From: Gammaproteobacteria bacterium
GTDB taxonomy: Bacteria; Pseudomonadota; Gammaproteobacteria; Steroidobacterales; Rariloculaceae
NCBI GenBank assembly: GCA_017577365.1
Contig: PKRJ01000002.1
Location: 1-64,000 of the forward strand
Reading direction: 5' to 3'
DNA length: 64,000 bases
Shown: piece by piece, positions 51,453 to 60,704 of the stretch
How the letters are laid out: every line of letters starts with the position of its first letter
Numbering within the stretch: the stretch's first letter is position 1
Notes under the pieces: model-generated
What the model saw: the letters and a program-made list of their open reading frames with translations, nothing else
Databases searched by the model: none
Told to the model about the DNA's origin: nothing
Translations under genes and position numbers: made by a program

Positions 51453-51641
51453 ATGGAGCTGGTCGTTCAGATACTCGACGAGATCGACGATCTGATCGCC
51501 CTGCTGCGTTACGCGCTCGAGCGCTACGCAGCGATCGATATCGATGTCAAAGCGGCTCGTGCTTGGATTCGGCGCGCGGTAACCGCGCCCGAGACCGGCT
51601 GGTGCCCCGAGCAGGATTCGAACCTGCGACCTTCCGCTTAG
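51453..51641 (+). CDS. Short open frame with strong ribosome site, running into tRNA-Arg
   Basis: 62 codons from ATG 51453, which follows GAGGGAG at proper spacing. The first 27 residues (MELVVQILDEIDDLIALLR and on) would form an amphipathic or membrane-associated helix. The last ten codons are antisense to the tRNA-Arg gene, a well-known source of spurious peptides, so the C-terminus at least is not conserved coding. It may be a decayed small gene or chance. Confidence 0.25.
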   Translation: MELVVQILDEIDDLIALLRYALERYAAIDIDVKAARAWIRRAVTAPETGWCPEQDSNLRPSA

Positions 51642-51675
51642 GAGGCGGACGCTCTATCCCCTGAGCTATCGGGGC
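51600..51675 (-). tRNA. tRNA-Arg (anticodon CCT)
   Basis: Acceptor GCCCCGA/TCGGGGC, D arm AGCTCAGGGGATAGAGC, anticodon loop CTCCTAA (anticodon CCT), T arm GTTCGAATC, discriminator A and an encoded CCA. Reads AGG codons. Confidence 0.97.
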
Positions 51676-51876
51676 GGAAGCCGGCCGGCATGACGGGCGC
51701 GCGAAGAGTCGCCGCTATTATGCCAGGGCCCCGGCGACGAATCTCGCCGGCATGGCGAATTCGCTTCGCAAGCTCTCGCAGCGCCGGCAGCGCGTCCGAC
51801 GTTCTCTCGTGCGGAGCCCTTGGTCGGCGTCGCGGATTGCCGCTAGACTCCGACCCGTCTCCGGCGGAGAAGTCCC

Positions 51877-53133
51877 ATGAGCCGCAACCCGATGCGCACG
51901 GTGCTGCCCGTGCTCGCCGCATCCGTCGCGCTCGCTGCATGCGAGCGTTCGTCCGAGCCCGCAGCGCGAGGCCCTGCCCCTTCGCTTCACGCGTCGATAT
52001 TGACGCTCGATTCGCACGTCGACATCCCATTCGAGTTCGCGACGCCCGAAGTCGACCCGCGCACCGCGCCGCTTCAGGTCAATCTCGACTCGATGCGTAT
52101 CGGCGGGCTCGACGCGGCGTTTTTCATCGTCTACGTCGGCCAGGGCGAGCGAACGGACGAGGCCTACGCCGACGCGCGCGAGCGTGCGCTGGTGAAGTTC
52201 GCGGCGATCCGCCGCATGACGGACGAGCTCTATCCGGAGCTGATCGGACTCGCGTACTCGGCCGACGACGTCGAGCGCCTCGTCGGCGAAGGCAAGCTCG
52301 CCGCGATGATCGGCATCGAGAACGGCTACGTGATCGGCACGGACCTCTCGCTGCTCGACCGGTACTACGACCTCGGCGCGCGCTACATGACGCTCGTGCA
52401 CAACGGCCACAACGCGATCGCGGACTCGGCACAGCCGAGCGCGGAGCTCGGCGATCCCGAGGCCGAGCACGACGGCGTCAGCGCTTTCGGCGAGCAGGTC
52501 ATCGCGCGCATGAACGATCTCGGGATGATGGTCGACATCTCGCACGCTTCGAAGGCGACCGCGCTCGACGCGATTCGGCTCTCACGCGCGCCGGTGATCG
52601 CGTCGCATTCGGCGGTACGAGCGCTCGCGGACCATCCGCGCAATCTCGACGACGAGACGCTCCTCGCGCTACGTGACAGCGGAGGCGTCGTGCAGATCGT
52701 CGCGTTCGACGCCTATCTGAAGCACGACCCGGAAGCGGCGGCGCAGCACGCGGCGCTTCGCGAGCGCTTCGGCGTCGTCACCGCGCAGGACGTCGTCGCG
52801 CTGCCCGAGCCCGAGCGCATCGAGTTTCTGCGCACGGTTCAGGCGATTCAGCAACGCTGGCCGCCCTCCACGGTTTCCGACCTCGTCGACCACATCGACT
52901 ACGCAGTGCGACTGATCGGCATCGACCACGTCGGCATCTCGTCGGATTTCGGCGGCGGGGGCGGCGTGATCGGCTGGACGAACGCGGCCGAGACCGCCGC
53001 GGTCACGGCCGAGCTCGAGGCGCGAGGCTATTCGCGCGATGCGATCGCGAAGCTCTGGAGCGGAAATCTGCTGCGCGTCTGGCGCGAGGTCGAGCGTGCC
53101 GCCTCGGCCGGGCCTTCCGGCGGGACGCGGTAA
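51877..53133 (+). CDS. Membrane (renal-type) dipeptidase, M19, lipoprotein
   Basis: 418 residues, lipobox LAAC near residue 22. Amidohydrolase-fold dizinc dipeptidase: TLDSHVDIPFEF (first H-x-D), MIGIENGY with the bridging Glu, VDISHASKAT and PVIASHSAVRAL with the further zinc His, and IDHVGISSDFGGG with the catalytic Asp. Bacterial relatives hydrolyse dipeptides including L-D types. ATG 51877. Convergent with korB. Confidence 0.92.
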   Translation: MSRNPMRTVLPVLAASVALAACERSSEPAARGPAPSLHASILTLDSHVDIPFEFATPEVDPRTAPLQVNLDSMRIGGLDAAFFIVYVGQGERTDEAYADARERALVKFAAIRRMTDELYPELIGLAYSADDVERLVGEGKLAAMIGIENGYVIGTDLSLLDRYYDLGARYMTLVHNGHNAIADSAQPSAELGDPEAEHDGVSAFGEQVIARMNDLGMMVDISHASKATALDAIRLSRAPVIASHSAVRALADHPRNLDDETLLALRDSGGVVQIVAFDAYLKHDPEAAAQHAALRERFGVVTAQDVVALPEPERIEFLRTVQAIQQRWPPSTVSDLVDHIDYAVRLIGIDHVGISSDFGGGGGVIGWTNAAETAAVTAELEARGYSRDAIAKLWSGNLLRVWREVERAASAGPSGGTR

Positions 53134-53159
53134 CGTCTCGCGCTCGGCGCGACCGGCCG

Positions 53160-54167
53160 TTACTCGACGACCCAGGTGCTCGTCTGGCGCAGCGCGTCGG
53201 CGATCTTCGCCGTGCGCTTCATCTGCGTCGGATGCCGCGCGACGAATTCCTGCTCGAAGCGCGGAGCCGGATTCCGGTAGATGACGCCGAGCGCGACCGG
53301 AAACTCCGGCGGCCCGAGCCCGAGCAGGAGCTGAGCGAGCGTCGCGTTCGTCTCGTCGTGCACGAGGACCTCGTCGGGACGCTCCTTGGCGTCGACGATC
53401 GAGAGCGAGAGCGTGCGCGGATCGAGCCTGAGCCCCTTGCTGCCGTCTTCGCCGAACACGAGCGGCTTGCCGTGCTCGACGCGGAGCTGCGCGTCCGGCG
53501 CGTGCTCCTTCTCCGTGAACGCGGCGAAGACGTTGTCGTTGTAGACGATGCAGTTCTGGAAGATCTCGACGAACGCCGCGCCGTCGAATCCGTGTGCAGC
53601 GGCAAGCACGGCTTCGAGGCCTTGCTTGTCGACGTCGATGCCGCGCGCGATGAAGCGCGCGCCCGCGCCGAGCGCGAACAGCCCCGGCACGACCGGCGTA
53701 TCGATCGAGCCGTACGGCGTCGACGGCGTGCGCGTGCCGCGCCGCGAAGTCGGCGAATACTGCCCCTTTGTCAGGCCGTAGACCTCGTTGTTGAACAGCA
53801 GGATCTTCAGCCCGACGTTGCGGCGCAGCGCGTGGAGAAGATGATTGCCGCCGATCGACAAGCCGTCGCCGTCGCCGGTCACGACCCAGACGTCGAGGTC
53901 GGGCTGCGCGAGCTTCAAGCCCGTCGCGATCGCCGGAGCACGCCCATGGATCGTGTGGAAGCCGTACGTTTCGACGTAATACGGGAAACGCGACGAGCAG
54001 CCGATGCCGGACACGAAGACCGTGCGCTCGGGCCGAGCGCCGACGTCTGCCAGCACGCGCGTCACCGACTTCAGGATCGCGTAGTCCCCGCAGCCGGGGC
54101 ACCAGCGCACCTCCTGCTCGCTCGTGAAATCCTTCGGCGTCAGCTTGCTGTCGATCGCCGCGCTCAT
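53160..54167 (-). CDS. korB: 2-oxoacid:ferredoxin oxidoreductase, beta subunit
   Basis: 335 residues, TPP-binding subunit. RWCPGCGDY and GIGCSSRFPYY supply cysteines for the [4Fe-4S] cluster; HGRAPAIATGLK and VVTGDGDGLSIGGNH form the TPP/Mg site; FNNEVYGLTKGQ is typical of two-subunit 2-oxoglutarate or pyruvate:ferredoxin oxidoreductases. It follows korA by 61 bases. The aerobic mycobacterial KorAB enzyme has the same architecture. ATG 54167 follows GGAGACG. Confidence 0.92.
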   Translation of the reverse strand: MSAAIDSKLTPKDFTSEQEVRWCPGCGDYAILKSVTRVLADVGARPERTVFVSGIGCSSRFPYYVETYGFHTIHGRAPAIATGLKLAQPDLDVWVVTGDGDGLSIGGNHLLHALRRNVGLKILLFNNEVYGLTKGQYSPTSRRGTRTPSTPYGSIDTPVVPGLFALGAGARFIARGIDVDKQGLEAVLAAAHGFDGAAFVEIFQNCIVYNDNVFAAFTEKEHAPDAQLRVEHGKPLVFGEDGSKGLRLDPRTLSLSIVDAKERPDEVLVHDETNATLAQLLLGLGPPEFPVALGVIYRNPAPRFEQEFVARHPTQMKRTAKIADALRQTSTWVVE

Positions 54168-54228
54168 CGTTCGTCTCCGGTACGCATCGGGCCGCGCGTA
54201 CCTCGCATGGTGGGTCGGGAGCTCATGA

Positions 54229-56103
54229 TCAGACCGCTCTGAATTGGGCCTTCGGGAGCGACGCGAGTTCCTGTCGGATCGCGGCGACGACCTCCGAGAC
54301 GAGGAACGGCTGCCCCGTCACTTTGTTGAGCTGAGCCGGACGCACGTCGAGCCGGTCGCGAAGCAACGTCGCGAGCTGTCCCATGTTCATCTCGGGAACG
54401 AGCACGCGCTCGTAGCGAGACAGCAACGCGCCGAGGTTGCGCGGGAACGGATTCAAGTACCGCAAGTGAATCAATCCCACGCGAGCGCCGGTACGCGCGA
54501 TCTGCTGCACGGCCTGATACAGCACGCCGTAGGTCGAGCCCCACCCGACGACGGCGAGATCGCCTTCGGACGCTCCGACGGCCACCTCCTGGTCCGGAAT
54601 GAAATCGGCGACCGACGCGACCTTGCGCGCACGAAGCTCCGTCATCGCCTGATGGTTCGCCGCGTCGTACGAGATGTGCCCCGTTCTGATGTCCTTCTCG
54701 AGGCCGCCGACGCGATGCGTCAGCCCCGGCGTGCCAGGCACGACCCACGGCCGCCCGAGCGTCGCGGGATCGCGCTCGAAGAGCGCCTCTCGGCCGCGGC
54801 TCGGATCGAGGGTCGGCGCCTCGATCCGCGGATACGCGTCGATATCCGGTATGCGCCACGGCTCGGCCGCGTTCGCGAGATAGCCGTCGGTCAACAGAAA
54901 AACGGGCGTCATGTGACGCAGCGCGATGCGCACGGCATCGATCGCCGCGTCGAAGCAGTCGCTCGGGGATCGGGCCGCGACCACGGGCACCGGCGCGTCC
55001 GCGTTCCGGCCGTACACGGCCTGATAGAGGTCCGACTGCTCGGTCTTCGTAGGCAAACCGGTCGACGGACCGCCGCGCTGGGAATCGACGATCACGAGCG
55101 GCAACTCGGCTGCGATCGCGAGCCCGATGGCCTCGGTCTTGAGCGCGATGCCGGGCCCCGAGCTCGACGTGACGCCGATCGCCCCGCCGTACGACGCGCC
55201 GATCGCGGCGCAGACCGCGGCGATCTCGTCCTCGGCCTGGAACACGCCGACGCCGTGCGCGCCCATCTGCGCGAGCCGATGCAAGAGCGGCGACGCGGGC
55301 GTGATCGGATACGAGCAGAAGAGCACGGGCCGATCCGCGAGCTCGCCGGCGGCGGCGAGGCCGAGCGCGAGCGCTTCGCTGCCGCGAATGCCGCGATACT
55401 CGCCCGGCGGGAACTTCGCGCGCGGCGTGCGCCACCTCGGAATCGCGGCGCCGAGCTCGGCCGTCTCGCCGAACGCGTGACCGGCGCGCAGCGCGGCGAT
55501 ATTCGCTTCGCGGATCGCGTCGTTCGACGCGAAGCGCTTCGCGAGCCAAGCCTCGATAGACGCAATCTCGTGGCCGAACATCCACTGCACGAGCCCGAGC
55601 GCCCAGAAGTTCTTGCAGCGGCCGGCATCGCTCTTGCTGAGCCCGAACGACTTCACGGCCTCGGCCGTATGCGTCGCGATGTCGATCTCGACGACCTGGA
55701 AACCGTCGAGCGCGCCGCTCTTGCGCGGATCCTCGCTATAGCCCGCCTTCTGCAGGCCGCGGCTCGTGAACGAGTCCGTGTTCAGAATGATCAGCGCACC
55801 CCGATCGAGCGACGGCAAATTCACCTTGAGCGCGGCCGGATTGAACGCGACGAGCACCTGCGGCTTGTCGCCGGCGGTCGTGATCGGACCGGCGCCCAAA
55901 TGAATCTGATACGCGGACACGCCGTAGGTCGTCCCGGCGGGCGCGCGAATCTCGGCGGGATAATCCGGGAACGTGCCGAAATCCTTGCCCGCGAGCGCGG
56001 TGGCGCCGACGAACTGCGTGCCCATGAGCTGCACGCCGTCGCCGGAGTCCCCGGCGAAGCGCACGACGACGGAATCCGATTCGAAGAGGTTGTGATCGAT
56101 CAT
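54229..56103 (-). CDS. korA: 2-oxoacid:ferredoxin oxidoreductase, fused gamma-alpha subunit
   Basis: 624 residues. The N-terminal about 190 residues are the gamma domain (VVVRFAGDSGDGVQLMGTQF), the rest is the alpha domain with CSYPITPASPL, GVTSSSGPGIALKTEAIGLA, QRGGPSTGLPTKTEQSDL and a C-terminal VLVPEMNMGQLA. The architecture and PTKTEQSDL favour 2-oxoglutarate as substrate, but pyruvate is not excluded. ATG 56103 is used; a longer frame is unsupported. Confidence 0.92.
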   Translation of the reverse strand: MIDHNLFESDSVVVRFAGDSGDGVQLMGTQFVGATALAGKDFGTFPDYPAEIRAPAGTTYGVSAYQIHLGAGPITTAGDKPQVLVAFNPAALKVNLPSLDRGALIILNTDSFTSRGLQKAGYSEDPRKSGALDGFQVVEIDIATHTAEAVKSFGLSKSDAGRCKNFWALGLVQWMFGHEIASIEAWLAKRFASNDAIREANIAALRAGHAFGETAELGAAIPRWRTPRAKFPPGEYRGIRGSEALALGLAAAGELADRPVLFCSYPITPASPLLHRLAQMGAHGVGVFQAEDEIAAVCAAIGASYGGAIGVTSSSGPGIALKTEAIGLAIAAELPLVIVDSQRGGPSTGLPTKTEQSDLYQAVYGRNADAPVPVVAARSPSDCFDAAIDAVRIALRHMTPVFLLTDGYLANAAEPWRIPDIDAYPRIEAPTLDPSRGREALFERDPATLGRPWVVPGTPGLTHRVGGLEKDIRTGHISYDAANHQAMTELRARKVASVADFIPDQEVAVGASEGDLAVVGWGSTYGVLYQAVQQIARTGARVGLIHLRYLNPFPRNLGALLSRYERVLVPEMNMGQLATLLRDRLDVRPAQLNKVTGQPFLVSEVVAAIRQELASLPKAQFRAV

Positions 56104-56422
56104 TCGGTGCTCGGGCAGGTCCAAACCCGTCGTTGGAGCGAGATTTCGGCGTGGCGAATCAACAAAGCCGCCATTTTGCACTACACTGCGCGCGGCGTTC
56201 ACCAGACCGCGCAACCGGCGGTTCTGTCAGGTCCCGATCGAGGCTCCCTCGAGCGCGTGCCAGCGGTGCTAGCCGAGTCTCCTCCGGCCCACGGCCGCAA
56301 GGCTTGGGCAGCAGCGCCGGGGGTGACGGAAATCGGCGGCGATTATAGCCGGACGGCGCACCGAAGAAGCGGTCGAGAACGCATATGCATATTTCGCATT
56401 AATCGTTAACGGCACGGACGCA
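56104..56422. other. 319-base divergent region between korA and the ferredoxin gene
   Basis: The shared control region of korAB and the ferredoxin genes. The end near the ferredoxin is AT-rich with a 10-base palindrome ATATGCATAT (56383-56392) and TTAATC at 56399-56404. I see no clear gene or FNR-type site; the korA side has no good sigma70 promoter by eye. Confidence 0.5.
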
Positions 56423-56743
56423 ATGGTCAGGATCACGTACATCGAGCCCGACGGCACAGTCCGCGAGATCGACGCGGTACCCGGTCAGACGGTGATGGAA
56501 GCCGCCGTCGACAACAACGTCGAAGGGATCATCGCCGAATGCGGCGGTGCGTGCTCGTGCGCGACTTGCCACGTGTACGTCGACCCCGAGTGGGTCGAGC
56601 GGCTTCCGCCGCCGGATGCCCAGGAGGACGGCATGCTCGATTGCGTGATCGAACGCCGGCCGACGAGCCGATTGAGCTGCCAGATCGAAGTCCGAGAGGA
56701 GCTAGACGGGCTTCGCGTCACGGTTCCGGAAGCGCAGATCTGA
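56423..56743 (+). CDS. [2Fe-2S] ferredoxin, adrenodoxin/putidaredoxin type
   Basis: 106 residues. The cluster cysteines are in AECGGACSCATCHVY (C-x5-C-x2-C) and later LSCQIEV. DPEWVERLPPP and EDGMLDCVIER are typical of the Fdx/putidaredoxin class that serves P450s, ring-hydroxylating systems or Fe-S assembly. No P450, reductase or isc genes are adjacent. It is divergent from korA and upstream of fdxA, so it may be an electron acceptor of KorAB (inference). Confidence 0.93.
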   Translation: MVRITYIEPDGTVREIDAVPGQTVMEAAVDNNVEGIIAECGGACSCATCHVYVDPEWVERLPPPDAQEDGMLDCVIERRPTSRLSCQIEVREELDGLRVTVPEAQI

Positions 56744-56881
56744 CAACCGTCGCGCGCGGCCTGGGCCGATGACGGCGCTGCTCGGCCCGACGCGCTCCGA
56801 TCGCGGATCGCCGCTGGATGCTCGCGTCGATTTGTAGGACAATGCGCGCGCTTTGCATCCGGCCCTAGAGGAATTTCGAGC

Positions 56882-57205
56882 ATGACGTTCGTTGTCACCG
56901 AGGCTTGCATCAAGTGTAAGTACACCGACTGCGTGGAGGTGTGCCCGGTCGACTGTTTCCACGAAGGGCCGAACATGCTCGTGATCGATCCCGAGGAATG
57001 CATCGACTGCACGCTCTGCGAGCCGGAGTGTCCGGTCGAGGCGATCTATTCCGAGGACGATATTCCGCCCGGCCAAGAGCAGTTCCTCCAGTTGAACGCC
57101 GAGCTCGCCAAAGAATGGCCGGTGATCACCAAGGCGAAGGAGCCGCCGCCGGACGCCGAAGAGTGGAAGGACGTCAAGGAGAAGCTCCAGTACCTCGAGC
57201 GCTAG
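56882..57205 (+). CDS. fdxA: 7Fe ferredoxin FdxA ([3Fe-4S][4Fe-4S])
   Basis: 107 residues, the standard FdxA length. Cysteines CIKCKYTDCVEVCPVDCF and CIDCTLCEPECPVEAIY give the one [3Fe-4S] and one [4Fe-4S] pattern of Azotobacter FdI-type ferredoxins. A low-potential carrier, a natural partner for KorAB. ATG 56882. Separate from the upstream ferredoxin gene by 138 bases. A hairpin after its stop separates it from the convergent phospholipase gene. Confidence 0.95.
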   Translation: MTFVVTEACIKCKYTDCVEVCPVDCFHEGPNMLVIDPEECIDCTLCEPECPVEAIYSEDDIPPGQEQFLQLNAELAKEWPVITKAKEPPPDAEEWKDVKEKLQYLER

Positions 57206-57227
57206 AGCGCGCGACGTCCCCTGCCCC

Positions 57228-57257
57228 GCGCCGCGAAGCTCGAGAAGCTCGCGGCGC
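57228..57257. terminator. Bidirectional hairpin between fdxA and the phospholipase D gene
   Basis: A 12-base stem with one bulged base and a five-base loop fills the gap between two convergent stops. No strong T tract on either side. Confidence 0.5.
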
Positions 57258-58828
57258 TACGCCTGATTCTTGATCGGCAGCAGGTTCAGGAAGAACTCGA
57301 CGGCCCGCTGCTGGAAGCCCTTCGCCGGCTGACGGTCGACGCGCTCGTCGCCGTTCCACCACTTGAGCCACCCGCCGTTCTCGAGCGTGACGCGCCAGCT
57401 GTTCGCCGGCGCCATGTCCCGCTCGAGCAAGCGGACGAGCGCGGCCGCGAGCTCGGGATCGTCGGCGATCACGCCGATCTCGGTATTCAGGATCATCGAG
57501 CGCGGATCGACGTTCGGCGATCCGACGAAGCTCGTCCGACCGTCGACGACAACGGCCTTCGTATGCAGCGCGAGCCACTTCGGCTCGGCCGGCGGCGTCT
57601 TGTAGCGCTCGAGAACCTCGGCGTCCGAGCGCATCTCGTAGATCTCGGCACCCGCGGCGAGCAGCGCTCGACGCCATTTCTTGTATGCCGAATGCGCGAT
57701 GACGTGACTGTTCGACGCGAGCGAGTTCGTCAGGATCCGCACGCGTACGCCGCGCTCGACGAGATCCGCAATGAGCTCGATGAGCTCGCTATCCGGCACG
57801 AGATACGGCGAGCTGATGATCAAGTCCTCGCGTGCCTCGGCGATCATCGCCTTGAAGTGCTCGTAGAGCGCGGTCGGGCTCTGCTCGTCCACGTTCGGCG
57901 GATCGAGCAGTAGACGGCCGCGGCCTTTCGTCGCCTTCTCGACGAGCGCGGCGAAGTACGCGTTCCAGCCGTCGGGCGGCGTCGCGAATGCGACGAGCAT
58001 CTCGGCGTTCGCCGCGACGGATTCCTCGCATAGCGCCCGGATCGTCGATGCGTCGCCCGCGCCGCCGACCGGTCGGCTGTTCTCGCTGATCCAATAGGTC
58101 TCGAAGCTCGCCATCACGTCGCCGACGAGCGCACCGGCGAGCATCAGATCGACGTCGTTCTGCACGAAGTTGTCGTAGACGCCGAAATATCGATCGCCGA
58201 TGTTCCGCCCGCCGAGAATCGCGAAACGCCCGTCCGCGACGAGCACCTTGTTGTGCATGCGATGATTCAGCACGTTCATCCGCGTGACGAACTCGAACGG
58301 GCGTATCAGCGGCGAGCGCAAGCGCCACGGATTGAACACGCGCACCTCGATGCGAGGGTGCGCGTCGAGCGACTCGAGCTCCGCGTGACGGCCGACGACG
58401 GCGAGATCGTCGATCAGGAACCGAACGCGCACGCCGCGATCCGCCGCGTCGAGCACGTGCTTCATCAGCAGGCGCCCGGTCATGTCGTCCTGCCAGATGA
58501 AGTACTGAATATCGAGCGTCTCCTCAGCGAGGTCGGCCAGCGCGATGCGGACCCGAAGCGAATCGGCGTTGTCCTCGAGCAGCCAGAACGCGGATTCGCC
58601 GTCGCCGAGGGCCCCCTCCGCGGCGGCCGCGTGCACGGCGAGCGCCCCGTGCTCCGCACGCGTCGACGGGTCGGCGAAAGCCGGGCGATCGAGCGGTGTC
58701 AGCGGCGCGCAAGCGGCGAGCGCGGCGCTCGAGAGCAGGATCGAAAGCCACGCCGCGCGACCGGTCCGCCGGCCCGAGGCGCACGCCCCGAGTGCGTCCG
58801 CGAGACGACAGAGAAGCATCGAGACCAT
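57257..58828 (-). CDS. Phospholipase D family lipoprotein, ClsC-like
   Basis: 523 residues with a basic hydrophobic start and lipobox LAAC about residue 38. Two HKD half-sites are complete: HRMHNKVLVADGRFAILGG and ALHTKAVVVDGRTSFVGS, the first preceded by LDIQYFIWQDD. This order and spacing match cardiolipin synthase C (YmdC), which uses phosphatidylethanolamine. E. coli ClsC needs YmdB; none is adjacent. Start is ATG 58828 or 58819; the longer frame is unsupported. Confidence 0.87.
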   Translation of the reverse strand: MVSMLLCRLADALGACASGRRTGRAAWLSILLSSAALAACAPLTPLDRPAFADPSTRAEHGALAVHAAAAEGALGDGESAFWLLEDNADSLRVRIALADLAEETLDIQYFIWQDDMTGRLLMKHVLDAADRGVRVRFLIDDLAVVGRHAELESLDAHPRIEVRVFNPWRLRSPLIRPFEFVTRMNVLNHRMHNKVLVADGRFAILGGRNIGDRYFGVYDNFVQNDVDLMLAGALVGDVMASFETYWISENSRPVGGAGDASTIRALCEESVAANAEMLVAFATPPDGWNAYFAALVEKATKGRGRLLLDPPNVDEQSPTALYEHFKAMIAEAREDLIISSPYLVPDSELIELIADLVERGVRVRILTNSLASNSHVIAHSAYKKWRRALLAAGAEIYEMRSDAEVLERYKTPPAEPKWLALHTKAVVVDGRTSFVGSPNVDPRSMILNTEIGVIADDPELAAALVRLLERDMAPANSWRVTLENGGWLKWWNGDERVDRQPAKGFQQRAVEFFLNLLPIKNQA

Positions 58829-59054
58829 TGGAAGCGACTGGTCGGGACCGCGCGCGATTTTGCCCGCGCGGAACACTCCCGAACGCATCTGCCAATTGCC
58901 GAAACCGATACCTATACTACCAACCCACGCCAGCACAATCCGAGCGAACGAAGGGGGAGCCTTGTCGCCTGCGCGCGTTCGCAACCGCGCGAGATGCCGG
59001 AGGATGGACTGCCGAGTCGCTCGTTCCGGTTAGCCTCGTTGACAGGAGAACACG

Positions 59055-60533
59055 ATGAGCAAGAGGAATCTTTTCATCAACGGAGAGTGGGTCACCGCGA
59101 CCGGCAACGCCGAGTTTCCCGTATACAACCCCGCGACCGAGGAGGTCTGGACGCACGTCGCGGACGCCTCACGCGAAGACGCGAAGGCCGCGATCGCGGC
59201 GGCGAAGCAAGCACAACCCGCGTGGGCCGCCCTTCCCCACTCCGAGCGCGCGCGCATCATCGCGAAGGCCGGCGAGATTCTCGAGAAGCGCGCGAAGGAG
59301 ATCCAGGAGATTCTCGTCCCTGAAGCCGGCTCGTGGATCGGCAAGGCGATGTTCGAGACGAGCTACAGCGCCGGCGTCTATCGCGCCGCCGCGGCCGCGG
59401 CGTATCAGGTCACGGGCGAGATTCTGCCGTCCGATCTCGGCAAGCTGAGTCTCGTCGTGCGCGAGCCGCTCGGCGTCGTGTCGGTGATCTCGCCGTGGAA
59501 TTTCCCCGTGATCCTTTCCTCGCGCGGCATCGCCGTCGCGCTCGCCGTCGGCAACGCGGTCGTGCTGAAGCCTTCCGAGGAGACTCCCGTCTCCGGAGGC
59601 TTGATCCTCGCCGAGATTCTCGAGGAAGCGGGCGTGCCGAAAGGCGTCTTCAACGTCGTCACGTGCTCGCGCGACAACGTCGGCGAGGTCGGCGACGAGC
59701 TCGTGACGAATCCGGCCGTGCGCGGCATCAGCTTCACGGGCTCGACGGCCGTCGGCGCGGAGATCGCCGCGAAGGCGGGAAGGCTCTTCAAGCGATGCGT
59801 GCTCGAGCTCGGCGGCAAGGACGCGCTGATCGTCCTCGACGACGCGGACATCGAGCGCGCCGTGAACGCCGCGACGTTCGGCGCGTTCATGCATCAGGGT
59901 CAGATCTGCATGTCCGTCGAGCGAATCATCGTCGATCGCAAGATCGCCGAAACTTTCACGGAGCAATTCGTCGCGAACGTGAAAAAGCTCAAGGTGGGGG
60001 ATCCCAAGGAGATCGGCAATTGCATCGGGCCGGTCATCAACCGCAAACAGCTCGAGCGGATCGTCGCCCACGTCGACGACGCGGTCAGCCGAGGCGCGAA
60101 GCTGCTCGCGGGGGGCGGCCACAAGGGTCTCTTCTACGAGCCGACGGTGCTCGCCGACGTCACGCCCGACATGCGCGTGTTCCGCGAGGAGACGTTCGGC
60201 CCGGTCGCGCCGATCATCGTCGCGAACGACGAGGACGACGCGGTGCGGCTCGCGAACGACTCCGACTACGGGCTGTCCGCCGGCATCATCACGGCCGACG
60301 AGGAGCGCGGGCTCGCGGTCGCGCGACGGTTGAACACTGGCATGGCGCACGTCAATGACAGCTCCGTCCACGACGAGCCGCACGTGCCGTTCGGCGGCAT
60401 CGGCGCAAGCGGGCTCGGCCGGCACGGGGGACGCCCGGGAATCGAGCAGTTCACCGAGCTCCGATGGGTCACGCTCGAGCGAGGCGGCAGGCATTACCCG
60501 CCGATGTTCGTCGTCAATCCGGAGCACCATTGA
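59055..60533 (+). CDS. Aldehyde dehydrogenase, vanillin/benzaldehyde dehydrogenase group
   Basis: 492-residue NAD(P)-dependent ALDH. VISPWNFPVILS with the nucleotide-binding loop, SFTGSTAVG, LELGGKDA with the general-base Glu, and HQGQICMS with the catalytic Cys are all present. The C-terminal ELRWVTLERGGRHYPP and the MHQGQICMS form are features I associate with vanillin and benzaldehyde dehydrogenases. It could make vanillate for the LigM-like enzyme 28 kb away. ATG 59055 follows GGAGAA. Followed by a hairpin and a MetE-like gene. Confidence 0.85.
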   Translation: MSKRNLFINGEWVTATGNAEFPVYNPATEEVWTHVADASREDAKAAIAAAKQAQPAWAALPHSERARIIAKAGEILEKRAKEIQEILVPEAGSWIGKAMFETSYSAGVYRAAAAAAYQVTGEILPSDLGKLSLVVREPLGVVSVISPWNFPVILSSRGIAVALAVGNAVVLKPSEETPVSGGLILAEILEEAGVPKGVFNVVTCSRDNVGEVGDELVTNPAVRGISFTGSTAVGAEIAAKAGRLFKRCVLELGGKDALIVLDDADIERAVNAATFGAFMHQGQICMSVERIIVDRKIAETFTEQFVANVKKLKVGDPKEIGNCIGPVINRKQLERIVAHVDDAVSRGAKLLAGGGHKGLFYEPTVLADVTPDMRVFREETFGPVAPIIVANDEDDAVRLANDSDYGLSAGIITADEERGLAVARRLNTGMAHVNDSSVHDEPHVPFGGIGASGLGRHGGRPGIEQFTELRWVTLERGGRHYPPMFVVNPEHH

Positions 60534-60539
60534 CGAGCG

Positions 60540-60571
60540 GGATCGGATGCCGTCGCGGCGGCATCCGATCC
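60540..60571 (+). terminator. Hairpin after the aldehyde dehydrogenase gene
   Basis: A perfect 13-base stem with a six-base loop, six bases after the stop. There is no T tract, so partial termination or mRNA protection is possible. Confidence 0.45.
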
Positions 60572-60620
60572 GATCAACTACGCGATCCGGGCCGCCTACC
60601 TCGGCCCTGGCCCGTTGACG

Positions 60621-60626
60621 TATACT
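60621..60626 (+). promoter_or_regulatory. -10 candidate TATACT ahead of the MetE-like gene
   Basis: TATACT (five of six to consensus) lies 79 bases upstream of ATG 60705. The -35 is unclear. A cobalamin or SAM riboswitch was looked for in the leader and not seen. Confidence 0.3.
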
Positions 60627-60704
60627 GCGGACATTCCTGCGAAAACAACAAAGTCCTTAGGCCGTTAGAAGCCACGCAGCTATTGGAGGAGGAGGCCCGC
60701 ATAA

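Noticed and set aside
51600..51641. C-terminal peptide PEQDSNLRPSA as real coding sequence
   Set aside because: It is the translation of the antisense strand of tRNA-Arg, a known annotation artefact.
60572..60704. Cobalamin or SAM riboswitch ahead of the MetE-like gene
   Set aside because: No B12-box or SAM-I core sequence was found in the 130-base leader; only a -10-like box and a strong ribosome site.
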